From an uncultured Eubacteriales bacterium (GTDB lineage Bacteria; Bacillota; Clostridia; Christensenellales; Aristaeellaceae), in assembly GCA_902799045.1 (NCBI GenBank), contig CADBZH010000010.1, forward strand, positions 1 through 64,000: a DNA stretch of 64,000 nucleotides, given 5' to 3'. The position numbers and the translations under genes were made by a program. A model generated the notes under the pieces. That model did no database searches and had not been told where the DNA came from. It saw only the letters and a program-made list of their open reading frames with translations. Below are positions 41,922-53,060 of this stretch, piece by piece (within the stretch, counting starts at the first letter, position 1; every line of letters begins with the position of its first letter).

Positions 41922-43487
41922 TCAATCCGGCCCGGCCTGTCGCCCCTTCCACAATCCGCGCAGGCCCGTTGAGCAGGCCTCCAGGCCCAGCACCGCCAGG
42001 ATGATGAAGCAGGGCGCGTAGGTGTACAGGTACCGCGCGCGCACCTCGAACAGCGCCTCGTACAGGCCGAAGCCCAGAATCGACAGCCAAAGCGCGGTCA
42101 AGGCCCCGCCGCGCTGCCCCTCCCGCCGTGCCAGTGCCGAGAGCAGGGCCAGCGCGAGGGTTGCCAGCCAGGCAAACTGCCTCAGGGTCTCCGCAATGGG
42201 CGCGCAGCGACCGTCCTCGTAGAGGATCTCCCGGAACAGGCCCGCGCCGGGAAGCTTCGGCGTCTCGTAGACCTCCAGATAGAAATTCCCCTCGCGGCCC
42301 CAAGCGAAGGTGCCGTCGTTGAAGGTGATCAATGTCTTGCTCTTCAGATGCGCCATCCATCCTCCGAGACCCATCCGCCCCAGGCGCTCGAGGGCGTAGC
42401 GCAGGTCGCCACGGTTGCGCTCGGCCCGGGTGTCGAAGGAGGCGGAATAGTCCACGTCCTCCTGGGCGTAGGCGCCCTGGCTGTTCGCGTTCATGCCCAC
42501 CAGCAGGAAATGCTGCCAGCCGAAGGCTGCCTCCCGGTCCGGCTCGAAGCCGAGGGCGTACCGCGCGACATAGGCCATGCCCCGCTCCTCCACGGCGCAG
42601 AAGCCCGCGAAGCACAGCGCCGCCGCCAGCGCCGCCGCCAGGACGGCCGCAACACGCTTCGGATCGCGGCGGATCGCGCCGCAGGCCGACGCCAGTAGCA
42701 GGGACGCCGGGGCGATCAGCGTGTAGGGCTTGAAAAGGTAGCCCGCGAAGCCGCACAGCAGGATCGCCAGCAGCTTCAACGCCGTGCCGTGCCGGGTGTG
42801 CGTCCGGAGGGTATAGAGCCAAAAGGCCAGCGTGGGAAAGATGAGCGCGAAGGCGTCCGCGTAGCAGATCACGGTCCAGGGCGAGGTCCCGACCAGCAGC
42901 GCCGCCAGCGCGAAGGCCGCGAGGCCCCACCCGCTGCCGCTCAGCCACCGCACGATCCGATAGACCAGATAGCAGGTCAGGGCGTTTGCGAGGGCGTTCA
43001 CGATCACGACGCACATCAGGTCATAGGGCTCGGCAAACAGGTGAAGGGCCGCGTTCAGGCGGAACAGCATTGCGTAGAGGGTCAGCAGCGGAAGGTTGTT
43101 CGGATAGCGGGAGAAATAGGCAACGTTCGCCCCGGGGCCGTAGCCCGCGATGGTGCGGGCGGTATCCACGAGGCTCCACGGGTCCCAGCCCGTCTTGAAC
43201 AGGATGCAGTAGCCCACGTAGACCTGGGCCGCGAGCAGCGTCAGCGCCAGGGCCAGGGCGAGCCTGTCCCGACGGGTGTCGCTGCCGGAGCGCCCGCCTC
43301 TGCGCAGGGAGAGGGCGACGGCCATGACGGCGACGGCCCCCAGCGCCATCGGAATCAGCGTGGCGTTGCCCAGAAGGAACGCCTTTTTATTGTGGTAGGC
43401 GTCGCCCGCGAAAAAGGCCAGGATGACCATCACATAGGCCAGCATGGCGGCAAAAAGCACCCGGACCACACTTTCCAGCTTCTTCAT
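41922..43487 (-). CDS. GT-C-like multi-pass membrane protein, possible glycosyltransferase
   Basis: 521 residues from ATG 43487 (MKKLESVVRV; GGTAAGGA upstream). About eleven membrane helices. The early loop KTGWDPWSLVD with an Asp, followed by YFSRYPNNLPLLTLYAM, resembles the PMT/GT39-type polyprenyl-phosphate sugar transferases, and a long extracytoplasmic segment precedes the last helices. I infer transfer of a sugar to a wall or surface molecule; the exact activity is unknown. It lies between RNase J and thioredoxin on the minus strand but with large gaps to both, so probably has its own promoter. Confidence 0.72.
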   Translation of the reverse strand: MKKLESVVRVLFAAMLAYVMVILAFFAGDAYHNKKAFLLGNATLIPMALGAVAVMAVALSLRRGGRSGSDTRRDRLALALALTLLAAQVYVGYCILFKTGWDPWSLVDTARTIAGYGPGANVAYFSRYPNNLPLLTLYAMLFRLNAALHLFAEPYDLMCVVIVNALANALTCYLVYRIVRWLSGSGWGLAAFALAALLVGTSPWTVICYADAFALIFPTLAFWLYTLRTHTRHGTALKLLAILLCGFAGYLFKPYTLIAPASLLLASACGAIRRDPKRVAAVLAAALAAALCFAGFCAVEERGMAYVARYALGFEPDREAAFGWQHFLLVGMNANSQGAYAQEDVDYSASFDTRAERNRGDLRYALERLGRMGLGGWMAHLKSKTLITFNDGTFAWGREGNFYLEVYETPKLPGAGLFREILYEDGRCAPIAETLRQFAWLATLALALLSALARREGQRGGALTALWLSILGFGLYEALFEVRARYLYTYAPCFIILAVLGLEACSTGLRGLWKGRQAGPD

Positions 43488-43593
43488 AGTCCTTACCCTT
43501 TGCAATCTTCAACGATTCTCACCGAAGCCCCACGGCCTCCGGCGATCCGCGTGACAGCCCCTTCGGGGCCTGCCAGTTCATCGCGCCAACACT

Positions 43594-43624
43594 CAATAAA
43601 AGGAGGCAGCGAGAGTTGCCTCCT
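43594..43624 (-). terminator. Intrinsic terminator after trxA
   Basis: AGGAGGCA (43601-43608) and TGCCTCCT (43617-43624) form an 8-base stem; on the minus strand it is followed by TTTTATTG. It starts 10 bases after the thioredoxin stop codon. Confidence 0.75.
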
Positions 43625-43633
43625 GTGGATCGG

Positions 43634-43954
43634 TCAGCGGTTCCTGTCGATCATCGCCTTCAGGGCGTCCTTGCTCTGCAGGCCCACGGCGCGATCCACG
43701 GCCTGGCCGTCCTTGAACAGGAACAGCGTGGGGATGGCCTGGATGCCCAGGCCGATGGCGACGTCGGGGTACTCGTCCACGTTCACCTTGGCGAAGGTGA
43801 CGCCCTCCGTCTCCGCTGCCAGCTCGTCCACAATGGGGGAGAGCATCTTGCACGGGCCGCACCAGGCCGCCCAGAAATCCACCAGCGTCAGGCGGCTTTT
43901 CGACAGGTTCTCAAACTTCATGTCTTCGGAAGTGTATGCCGTTACGTTTGCCAT
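43634..43954 (-). CDS. trxA: Thioredoxin
   Basis: 106 residues, standard thioredoxin length. The redox motif WCGPC is in FWAAWCGPCKMLSPIVDEL, with the buried Asp in TLVDFWA and the cis-Pro loop AIPTLFLFKDG. Reduces cytosolic disulfides. It begins with the familiar MANVTAYTSEDMKFENL and has GAAGGAGA upstream. A terminator directly follows; the helicase gene mrfA is 100 bases upstream. Confidence 0.97.
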   Translation of the reverse strand: MANVTAYTSEDMKFENLSKSRLTLVDFWAAWCGPCKMLSPIVDELAAETEGVTFAKVNVDEYPDVAIGLGIQAIPTLFLFKDGQAVDRAVGLQSKDALKAMIDRNR

Positions 43955-44054
43955 AGATATTCTCCTTCTGGTTTTTTTGCCGCAATGCGGGCAAGCGGCC
44001 TCTCGAGGAATCGGGGGATCCCGCTCCCGCTATTCATTCCACATTCCTCGTTTC

Positions 44055-46328
<2,274 letters not shown>

Positions 46329-46420
46329 GATTCAGGATCAACGAGGGGTGAGGAGTGAGAAGTGAAGAATGAAGAATTACGGTAGACATCCCGACGGATT
46401 TCAATTGTTCAATTCATCAT

Positions 46421-47569
46421 TCACGGTTCCACGATCACCATCTCCGTGCCCTGCACGGCCTCCTCCACCAGCGCGTCGACGTCCAGCCTGCTCTCCACCT
46501 TCGGCATGGTGTCCAGCTTGGGCTTGGTGACGGGGTGGCGCGGGGTGAACACGGTGCAGCAGTCCTCGTAGGGCAGGATGGAGGTCTCGTAGGTGTCGAT
46601 CCGGTTGGCGATCTCCATGATCTCGGTCTTGTCCAGGCCGATCAGCGGCCGGAACACCGGCATGTCCACCACAGCGTCGGTGCAGCACAGGGCCTCCATG
46701 GTCTGGGAGGCCACCTGGCCCAGGCTCTCGCCGGTGATCAGCGCCAGCGCGCCGAAGTCCTTCGCGATGCGCTGCGCGATGCGCATCATGAAGCGGCGTG
46801 TGATCAGCGTGCCCAGCTCGTCCGGGCACTTTTCGTGGATCTCCAGCTGGCACTTCGTGAACGGCACCAGATACACGCGCATGCCGCCGGAATAGAAGGC
46901 CAGCTTCTTCGCCAGCTGCAGCACCTTGTCCTTCGCCAGCTCGCCGGTGTAGGGCGGGCTCTGGAAGTGGATGGCGCACATCCGGACGCCGCGCTTCATC
47001 AGCTGGTAGCCGGCCACGGGGCTGTCGATGCCGCCGGAGAGCAGCAGGGCCGCCTTGCCGCCGGTGCCCATGGGCATGCCGCCCACGGCCATGATCTCCT
47101 CCACGCAGAGGTAGGCGTTGTCGCGGATCTCCACCATCAGCTTGTGCTGGGGCTTGTGCACGTCCACCTTCAGGGCGGGGTTGGCCTCCAGCACCTGGTG
47201 GCCGATCTCCGCGGCGATCTCCATGCTGTTCATCGGGAACTTCTTGTCGCTGCGCTTGCCCTGCACCTTGAAGGTGCCGGAATAGCCCTTCATCAGATTC
47301 ACCGCCTCCGCGGCGATGACGTCGATGTCCTTCTCCGTCTCCACGGCGGGGCTGACGGAGTAGACGCCGAACACCTTCGAAACGCGGTCGACGGTGGCGG
47401 CCAGGTCGGTGAAATCGGACACGTAGACCCGCGAGTCGCTCAGCCAGACGCGCCCGCCCAGGGGCTTCACGGCCCGCTTGATGTTGTCGGTCAGAACCTT
47501 CAGAAAGTGAGGGCGGTTCGCGCCCTTCAGAAATACCTCGCCATAGCGGACGAGCAACACATCCCGCAT
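46421..47569 (-). CDS. thiI: tRNA 4-thiouridine synthase ThiI
   Basis: 382 residues: an N-terminal ferredoxin-like and THUMP part (MRDVLLVRYGEVFLKGANRPHF ...) and a PP-loop domain with SGGIDSPVAGYQL. There is no C-terminal rhodanese domain, as in Bacillus and most Firmicutes, where a dedicated desulfurase delivers sulfur directly. That desulfurase is the gene 7 bases upstream. The protein makes s4U in tRNA as a near-UV sensor. CCTDAVVDMP includes a conserved Cys. Confidence 0.95.
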   Translation of the reverse strand: MRDVLLVRYGEVFLKGANRPHFLKVLTDNIKRAVKPLGGRVWLSDSRVYVSDFTDLAATVDRVSKVFGVYSVSPAVETEKDIDVIAAEAVNLMKGYSGTFKVQGKRSDKKFPMNSMEIAAEIGHQVLEANPALKVDVHKPQHKLMVEIRDNAYLCVEEIMAVGGMPMGTGGKAALLLSGGIDSPVAGYQLMKRGVRMCAIHFQSPPYTGELAKDKVLQLAKKLAFYSGGMRVYLVPFTKCQLEIHEKCPDELGTLITRRFMMRIAQRIAKDFGALALITGESLGQVASQTMEALCCTDAVVDMPVFRPLIGLDKTEIMEIANRIDTYETSILPYEDCCTVFTPRHPVTKPKLDTMPKVESRLDVDALVEEAVQGTEMVIVEP

Positions 47570-47576
47570 GCCTTAC

Positions 47577-48719
47577 CTATCTCCTTTGAAACCGCACCAG
47601 CTGGCGATAGAGCTCGCCCGCCCTGGCCGCGGCATAGTCAATTTCATCGTCGGTGGTGTGGGGGCTGAGGCTGAAGCGCACGGCCCATTCCGCCCGGCCG
47701 GGGGCCAGGCCCGCGGCGGTCAGCACCGCCGAGACCTTCAGCTTCTTCGACGAGCAGGCCGAGCCGGTGGACACATACACGCCCTCGCCCTCCAGCGCGT
47801 GGAGCATCACCTCGCCCCGAACGCCGGGGAAGCCGATGTTCACGATGTGGGGCGCGGAGGCCTCCGGGGCCGCGCCGTTGACCGTCGCCTCCGGCACCGC
47901 TTCGCGGATGCCCCGGATCAGCCGCAGCTTCTTCTGCATCAGCCTTTCGGGCATGTCCGCCCCGAGGGCGAGCATCGCGTCGATCGCCGCGGCGAGGCCC
48001 AGTATGCCGGGGGTGTTCTCCGTGCCGGAGCGCCATCCGCCCTCCTGGCCGCCGCCGATCTGCCGGGGCTCCAGCTTGACGCCCTTCTTGACGACGAGCG
48101 CGCCCACGCCCTTCGGGCCGTGGATCTTGTGGCCGGAGAGGGTGTACAGGTCGGCCCACTTCATGTCGAAGGGCACGCGCAGGAAGCCCTGCACGCCGTC
48201 CACGTGCACCAGCGCCCGGCCGTTCACGAAGTCATGCAGCCTTTCGCCGCCCAGCAGCCAGCCGGTCTCGTTGTTCACCTGCATCACGCTGACGAGGCTC
48301 GCGCCGTCGGAAAGCGCCTGCTCCAGGGCTTCCCAGTCCAGCTCGCCCCCGAGGCTCACGCCGATCCGGCGCACGTCGTGGCCCTGCCGCTCAAGCGCCT
48401 CGCAGGCCGCGAGCACCGACGGATGCTCCACCGCGCTGACGGCCACCACCTGCCTGCCCCGCATGCGGTTCACCGCGCCCAGGACGGCCAGGTTGTTGGC
48501 CTCGGTGCCTCCGGAGGTGAATATGGCGTCACAGCCCTCGCCGCGCACGGCGCGGAGCACCTTCTCCCGCGCCTCGCGAACCCGTCGGAACGCCTCCACC
48601 GAGGGCCTGTAGACCGACGAGGGGTTGTACCAGCCCTCCCGCAGGCACGCCGTCACGGCCTCGATGGCCGCCTCGCAGGGCCGGGTGGTGGCGCTGTTGT
48701 CAAGATATGCCTGCGCCAT
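47577..48719 (-). CDS. Cysteine desulfurase paired with ThiI (NifS/IscS-like)
   Basis: 380 residues. PLP enzyme with YLDNSATTRPCEA, FTSGGTEANNLAVLG, the cofactor Lys in TLSGHKIHGPKGVG and the catalytic Cys in STGSACSSKK. It removes sulfur from cysteine and hands it to ThiI, the role of NifZ in Bacillus. The coding sequence overlaps the upstream DUF6106-like gene by 20 bases and ends 7 bases before thiI, so the three are an operon. Different family from the EF2568-type enzyme at 29384. Confidence 0.93.
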   Translation of the reverse strand: MAQAYLDNSATTRPCEAAIEAVTACLREGWYNPSSVYRPSVEAFRRVREAREKVLRAVRGEGCDAIFTSGGTEANNLAVLGAVNRMRGRQVVAVSAVEHPSVLAACEALERQGHDVRRIGVSLGGELDWEALEQALSDGASLVSVMQVNNETGWLLGGERLHDFVNGRALVHVDGVQGFLRVPFDMKWADLYTLSGHKIHGPKGVGALVVKKGVKLEPRQIGGGQEGGWRSGTENTPGILGLAAAIDAMLALGADMPERLMQKKLRLIRGIREAVPEATVNGAAPEASAPHIVNIGFPGVRGEVMLHALEGEGVYVSTGSACSSKKLKVSAVLTAAGLAPGRAEWAVRFSLSPHTTDDEIDYAAARAGELYRQLVRFQRR

Positions 48720-49296
48720 AGCTGCTGTTGCCGTCCTCGTTGTACCACACCCCGCGGGGCAAGTAATTCTTGCTGCGGATCATGTCCACCATTTCCTGGT
48801 TCAGCTCCACGATGATGACGTGCTTCAGGCCCTTTTTCTGGAAATAGAAATAGTAGAGGTGGGCGTCGCGGTTCACGAACCAGTTGTGGCGCTTGATGCC
48901 CTGCTCGTTCAGCGTCTTGGCGAAGGCCGAGCCGGCGGCGGGGCCGCAGCGGATCACGTTCTTCATCTCCAGCGCCGTCAGATACTTCCTGCGCTTGTTG
49001 TTCAACACGCGGGAGACGTCCAGGTTGCCGTTGGTGAAGGTGTAGTCATATTCCACGCGGCAGTTGTCCGACCCGCGCCACAGCAAAAACGCCGCGCCGC
49101 CGGCCAGCACCGTGATCAGCAGGTTCTGCCAGGAAAACACCATCGCGCCGGTCTCGGGGTTCATGCCCAGGATGCCCCCCAGCGAGATCGCGGCGATCAG
49201 CGCGAACGCCAGCAGCGCCAGCCAGCACAGGTAGTACAGCGCCGTAAACATGCCCTGTTTTCTTCGCACGGCGTAGATTTCCAGAAAATCATCCAA
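48700..49296 (-). CDS. DUF6106-like membrane protein
   Basis: 198 residues from TTG 49296, supported by GGAGG 9 bases upstream; no in-frame ATG fits. Two membrane helices (about 19-43 and 58-76) are followed by a soluble beta-rich domain with CRVEYDYTFTNGNLDVSRVLN, a pH-like fold pattern found in Clostridia proteins of this family. Function unknown. It is the first gene of the desulfurase-thiI operon and divergent to the zinc-ribbon membrane gene. Confidence 0.75.
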   Translation of the reverse strand: MDDFLEIYAVRRKQGMFTALYYLCWLALLAFALIAAISLGGILGMNPETGAMVFSWQNLLITVLAGGAAFLLWRGSDNCRVEYDYTFTNGNLDVSRVLNNKRRKYLTALEMKNVIRCGPAAGSAFAKTLNEQGIKRHNWFVNRDAHLYYFYFQKKGLKHVIIVELNQEMVDMIRSKNYLPRGVWYNEDGNSSYGAGIS

Positions 49297-49396
49297 TGCT
49301 CAGCACCTCCAAGTGCACACGCAGTTTTTCACAAATATATTATAGCATAATTTTCAGGATTGTCGATAGTTAAACACAAAATTGACCGACATTTCT

Positions 49397-49425
49397 TTGC
49401 GCGAAAGGGGATTGTGTGGTATACT
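49397..49425 (+). promoter_or_regulatory. Candidate promoter of the zinc-ribbon/TcaA-like gene
   Basis: TTGCGC (49397-49402), 17 bases, TATACT (49420-49425). The gene begins at 49466 with CGGAGGTC upstream. Confidence 0.5.
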
Positions 49426-49465
49426 GTCATTTGATAAATCAGAGTTCATTCGGAGGTCGTCTTCC

Positions 49466-50839
49466 GTGAAATGTCCCTATTGCGGCAGCGTTTGCGCCAA
49501 CGACGCGCTGTACTGCCCCAGCTGCAAGCAGCCCCTCCCCACGGCGCAGAGCGCGGAGGAGGCGCCCCGTCGCGCCCCGAAGGAGAGGCGCACGCCGCTG
49601 CAAAGGGCGCTGACCGCGCTGCTCGCCGTCGCCTTCGCGGCGGCGGTCGTGATCGGGGGGTTCAAGCTCGTCAGCTGGATCCGAAACTATCAGCTGACGC
49701 GGCTGTACACCCGCGGGGCCTACGCGCCCACGCTGTCCGCCGTGCAGATGGACGACCTCAGAAGCGGCCATGCCATGATCTTCTACGGCAAGGACGGCGA
49801 CCAGATCTACATTCCGGAGCTGGAGCGCTCCCTCTCGATCTCCGGCGGCGTGGCCCGCATGGAGGTGGCCGACTCCGACTGGTTTGACCTGAACGTGGCC
49901 GACGTGGAGTATGCCGACATCACGCTCTCGCCGATGCTGATCACCGAGAAGGGCCAAAAGACGGAGCTGCCGCCCTTCAACTTCCAGATCGACGTGCCGG
50001 AGTCGCCCCTTTCGGTGACGACGCCCGCCCAGCAGCGCACCACCGTGGTCACCGGCGTCTACCCGCTGGTTTTAAACGTGGTGCCGGGCAGCACGGTGTT
50101 CGTCAACGGCGAGGATGTGACCGCCAGCGTGGACCGCAGCGGCCTGCTCTCCACCTACGTCGGTGTGAAGCCCATCGGCGACAACATCGTCACGCTGATC
50201 GTGCGCACCCCCAAGCACCGGGAATGCCGTCGCGAGCTGACCATCTTCCGTCAGCACTACGACATCAACCTGGAGCTGGACACCACCGTCTCGGACGTCT
50301 CCTCCGCCCGCACGATGGCCGTCACCGGCACCGCGGAGCCGGGCGCGACGATCTCCGTGGACACCGACTACATCCCCGAATCGCTGTCCGTGGACGCCAC
50401 GACGGGCCGCTTCTCCTTCATCAGCCGCTTCTCCACCTTCGGCGAAAACATCGTCCGCTTCCGCGCCAGCATGCCCGGCAAGGAGGACGCGGTGGTCAGC
50501 TTCGCGGTGAACTACAAGCCCTCGCTGGCGGAGATGTCCGGCCGCGCCTGGGCGATGGATTACGAGCAGCTGCGCGTGATGTTTGAAAACTGGCGCTACC
50601 AGAGCTTCGCCTGCAAGGGCCAGATCATCGACAGCTTCACCGACGACGACGGCACCCCCTGCCTGGTGATGGACGTGGGCGACACCGACCGGCAGCTTCT
50701 CATCCTGGAGAACCAGTCGAGCGACGCCAACCCGACCCTCGGCCGCCGCTACCTGGCCTATGCCTATGTGGACGGGCAGATGATGTATCAGTCGCAGTAC
50801 TATCCGAAGCTGGTCGCGCTGTATCTGGACGTGAACTGA
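49466..50839 (+). CDS. Membrane protein with N-terminal zinc ribbon and extracytoplasmic repeats (TcaA/YvbJ-like layout)
   Basis: 457 residues from GTG 49466 (MKCPYCGSVCANDALYCPSC), placed by CGGAGG. The zinc ribbon uses CPYC and CPSC pairs. One membrane helix (about 48-70) follows a basic linker, so the ribbon is cytoplasmic and the remaining 385 residues are outside. That part contains repeated beta-rich modules, one with FVNGEDVT and GVKPIGDN typical of TcaA/YvbJ-like domains. TcaA-type proteins affect cell-wall stress and glycopeptide sensitivity. Same layout as the zinc-ribbon proteins of the kinase cluster at 3064-8240, but not adjacent to them. Confidence 0.8.
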   Translation: MKCPYCGSVCANDALYCPSCKQPLPTAQSAEEAPRRAPKERRTPLQRALTALLAVAFAAAVVIGGFKLVSWIRNYQLTRLYTRGAYAPTLSAVQMDDLRSGHAMIFYGKDGDQIYIPELERSLSISGGVARMEVADSDWFDLNVADVEYADITLSPMLITEKGQKTELPPFNFQIDVPESPLSVTTPAQQRTTVVTGVYPLVLNVVPGSTVFVNGEDVTASVDRSGLLSTYVGVKPIGDNIVTLIVRTPKHRECRRELTIFRQHYDINLELDTTVSDVSSARTMAVTGTAEPGATISVDTDYIPESLSVDATTGRFSFISRFSTFGENIVRFRASMPGKEDAVVSFAVNYKPSLAEMSGRAWAMDYEQLRVMFENWRYQSFACKGQIIDSFTDDDGTPCLVMDVGDTDRQLLILENQSSDANPTLGRRYLAYAYVDGQMMYQSQYYPKLVALYLDVN

Positions 50840-50888
50840 CGGGGCGCGTCTCCCCGTCCGCCTGCGCGCGGCAAAGGATTTGCCGCGC
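50838..50888. repeat. Two tandem hairpins after the zinc-ribbon gene
   Basis: GACGGGG/CCCCGTC (50838-50858) and GCGCGGCAAA/TTTGCCGCGC (50866-50888, GGA loop) directly follow and partly overlap the stop codon. No T-run follows either, so they may stabilise the transcript end or work with Rho. Confidence 0.6.
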
Positions 50889-50924
50889 TCCAATATAAAA
50901 CTTGCGTAAAATCGCGGACAGGCG

Positions 50925-50953
50925 TTGCAACTTGTCCGCGATTCTCCTATAAT
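50925..50953 (+). promoter_or_regulatory. Promoter of the folT-folC operon
   Basis: TTGCAA (50925-50930), 17 bases, perfect TATAAT (50948-50953). Transcription would begin just ahead of the riboswitch. Confidence 0.75.
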
Positions 50954-50963
50954 AGCGGCGAAG

Positions 50964-51075
50964 GAATCGCATGAGTAGAAATGGCGCGTCAAGTACCGGC
51001 GGATGGGAGGTTGCCGTCGGGCGAAGAGGCCGGCGCCCGGCTTCGCGGTGGCATTTCGCATCCGCTTGGCGATTC
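50964..51075 (+). ncRNA. Tetrahydrofolate (THF) riboswitch
   Basis: The conserved blocks of the THF aptamer are present in order: GAGTAGAAATGGCGCG, CAAGT, GATGGGAGGTTG, GCGGTGGCATTTCGCATCCGCTT. P1 is GAATCGC (50964-50970) with GCGATTC (51069-51075), 7 perfect pairs; P2 pairs AAATG with CATTT. These aptamers bind reduced folates and control folate uptake genes, which is what follows here (folT, folC). Expected effect: high THF lowers expression. Confidence 0.9.
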
Positions 51076-51099
51076 GGAAAATACGCTGTGGACTCAACC

Positions 51100-51125
51100 T
51101 CCTCCATGCCAACGGAGGATTTTTT
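51100..51125 (+). terminator. Riboswitch expression platform: terminator overlapping the folT ribosome binding site
   Basis: TCCTCC (51100-51105) pairs with GGAGGA (51114-51119), followed by six T and immediately the folT start. The right arm is also the ribosome binding site, so the hairpin can block both transcription and translation. Confidence 0.8.
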
Positions 51126-51659
51126 ATGCCTGTCAAGAGAATGTCCACCCGGACGCTGGTGACGCTGGCGCTGCTCTCGGCCGTCGAGGTGGTGCTGGCC
51201 CGCTTCATCGTCCCCATGCCCAATCCCACCATGCGCTTTTCCATCGAAGGCGTGCCGATCATACTGGCGGGGCTGCTGTTCGGGCCGCTGGCCGGGGGCG
51301 TCGTCGGCCTCGTGGGCGACGCCGTGGGCACGCTGTTTTCCGGCTACGGCTACAATCCCTTCTTTGCCGTGCCGCCGTTTATGACCGGCCTGTGCGCGGG
51401 GCTGCTGCGGCCGCTTGTCCTGAAGAAAAACAGCTATCTCCGGGTGCTGGCCTCGTTTCTGCCCGCCACCGTGCTCGGCAGGGTGCTCTGGCAGAGCTAC
51501 TGGCTGTCCTTCTTCTACGGCAGCCACAGCTTCGCCTGGTTTCTCGCCTCCAGATCCGTGCAGTTTGCCGTCACGTCGGCCGTGAACGCCGCGATTGTGT
51601 ACGGCCTGCTCCGGACGAGGGTGTTCGAGCATCTGGGACTGTGGAAGGGAGCTGAATGA
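51126..51659 (+). CDS. folT: Folate-specific ECF transporter substrate-binding subunit FolT
   Basis: 177 residues with about six membrane helices. The pattern RFSIEGVPIILAGLLFGPLAGGVVGLVGDAVG is typical of ECF S-components of the folate family, in which this region contacts the shared EcfT subunit. The energising EcfA/EcfT proteins are not in the window. The start at 51126 has GGAGG 7 bases upstream, within the terminator stem. The THF riboswitch before it and folC after it agree with folate as substrate. Confidence 0.92.
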   Translation: MPVKRMSTRTLVTLALLSAVEVVLARFIVPMPNPTMRFSIEGVPIILAGLLFGPLAGGVVGLVGDAVGTLFSGYGYNPFFAVPPFMTGLCAGLLRPLVLKKNSYLRVLASFLPATVLGRVLWQSYWLSFFYGSHSFAWFLASRSVQFAVTSAVNAAIVYGLLRTRVFEHLGLWKGAE

Positions 51660-52936
51660 ACGTGGACCTCTCCGAAACCCTGCGATACATCCACTCCGTC
51701 TCCTGGCTGGGCACGATCCCGGGCCTGGAACGCGTGCGCGAGCTGTGCGCGCGGCTGGGGAACCCCCAGGACGCGCTGCGCTTCGTGCACATCGCCGGCA
51801 CCAACGGCAAGGGCTCCACGGCGGCGATGCTGGCCTCGATCCTGCGCCGGGCGGGCTATCGCACCGGGCTGTACACCTCGCCCTACATCCTCCGCTTCAA
51901 CGAGCGGATGCAGGTGAACGGTGCGCCCATCTCCGACGACGACCTGTGCGCGCTGACCGAATGCGTCCGGCCCCACGCCGAGGCCATGGCGCAGCACCCG
52001 ACGGAGTTTGAGCTGATCACGGCCCTGGCCTTTGAATACTTCCGGCGCGAGCAATGCGACATCGTGGTGCTGGAGGTGGGCATGGGCGGCGAGTGGGACG
52101 CGACGAACGTCATCCGGAGCGCCGAGTGCTCCGTCATCACCAACATCGGCCTGGACCACACCCAGTTCCTGGGCGACACCGTGGAGGCCATCGCCCGCAC
52201 GAAGTCCGGCATCGTCAAGCCCGGTTGTCCCTGCGCCCTGTATCGCCAGAAGGACACCGTGGAGGCGGTGATCGAGAGCGCCTGCCGGGAGCGAAACGCA
52301 CCGCTGTACAAGGCGGATTTTGACGCCATCGCGCCCGTTTCCGCCGATCTGGAGGGCCAGCGCTTTGACCACGGCGACAGGAAGGGCCTGTTCCTGCCGC
52401 TGCTGGGCGCGCACCAGCTGAAAAACGCCGCCACCGTGCTGGCGGCGGTGGACGCGCTGCGGGATCGCGGCTGGGCCGTCGGAGAGGCCGCCGTTCGCGA
52501 AGGGCTGGCGGAGGTCGACTGGCCGGGACGCTTCCAGGTGCTCCGCAGGGAAAAGCCCCTCTTCCTGGTCGACGGTGGCCACAACCCCCAGTGTCTGGAG
52601 GCGCTGGAGCGCGCCCTCCAGGACTACCTGCCGGGGCGGAAGCTGGTGTTTCTGTGCGGCTGCATGGCCGACAAGGATTACTCGGACATGTTCCGTCGGC
52701 TCGCGCCCTTCGCCCGGGAATTCGTGACCGTCACGCCAGACAATCCCCGCGCCCTGCCCGCCGGGGAATTGGCCGCGTACATCGAGCGCACGCTGAAGCT
52801 GAAGGCCCTGCCCTGCGACGGCGTGGGGGAGGGCGTGCGCGCCGCCGCGGCTCTCGCCGGAGAAGACGGCGCGGTGTGCGCCTGCGGCTCGCTGTACATG
52901 GTCGGGGATGTCATCGGGGCGGTTGCCGGCCTCTGA
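51656..52936 (+). CDS. folC: Folylpolyglutamate synthase / dihydrofolate synthase
   Basis: 426 residues. A Mur-ligase-like enzyme adding glutamates to folates, which traps them in the cell. P-loop HIAGTNGKGSTAAML, SPYILRFNERMQVNG, EVGMGGEWDATNVI, and later VDGGHNPQCLEAL and FLCGCMADKD match the family. The start overlaps the folT stop (ATGA), so uptake and retention of folate are translated together under one riboswitch. Confidence 0.95.
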   Translation: MNVDLSETLRYIHSVSWLGTIPGLERVRELCARLGNPQDALRFVHIAGTNGKGSTAAMLASILRRAGYRTGLYTSPYILRFNERMQVNGAPISDDDLCALTECVRPHAEAMAQHPTEFELITALAFEYFRREQCDIVVLEVGMGGEWDATNVIRSAECSVITNIGLDHTQFLGDTVEAIARTKSGIVKPGCPCALYRQKDTVEAVIESACRERNAPLYKADFDAIAPVSADLEGQRFDHGDRKGLFLPLLGAHQLKNAATVLAAVDALRDRGWAVGEAAVREGLAEVDWPGRFQVLRREKPLFLVDGGHNPQCLEALERALQDYLPGRKLVFLCGCMADKDYSDMFRRLAPFAREFVTVTPDNPRALPAGELAAYIERTLKLKALPCDGVGEGVRAAAALAGEDGAVCACGSLYMVGDVIGAVAGL

Positions 52937-52949
52937 ACGCAAAGATAAT

Positions 52950-52978
52950 TTGCATTTCAAATGGCAACGTGCTATGAT
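52950..52978 (+). promoter_or_regulatory. Candidate promoter of nfnAB
   Basis: TTGCAT (52950-52955), 17 bases, TATGAT (52973-52978) preceded by TGC, an extended -10. Followed by an 80-base leader. Confidence 0.6.
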
Positions 52979-53060
52979 AAAGCGGTGATAAGTCAGTGTC
53001 AGGCAAGCGGGAACGACGGGCGGGGCCAACCCGCCAAATGAGAATCGGAGGCAACAAGGC

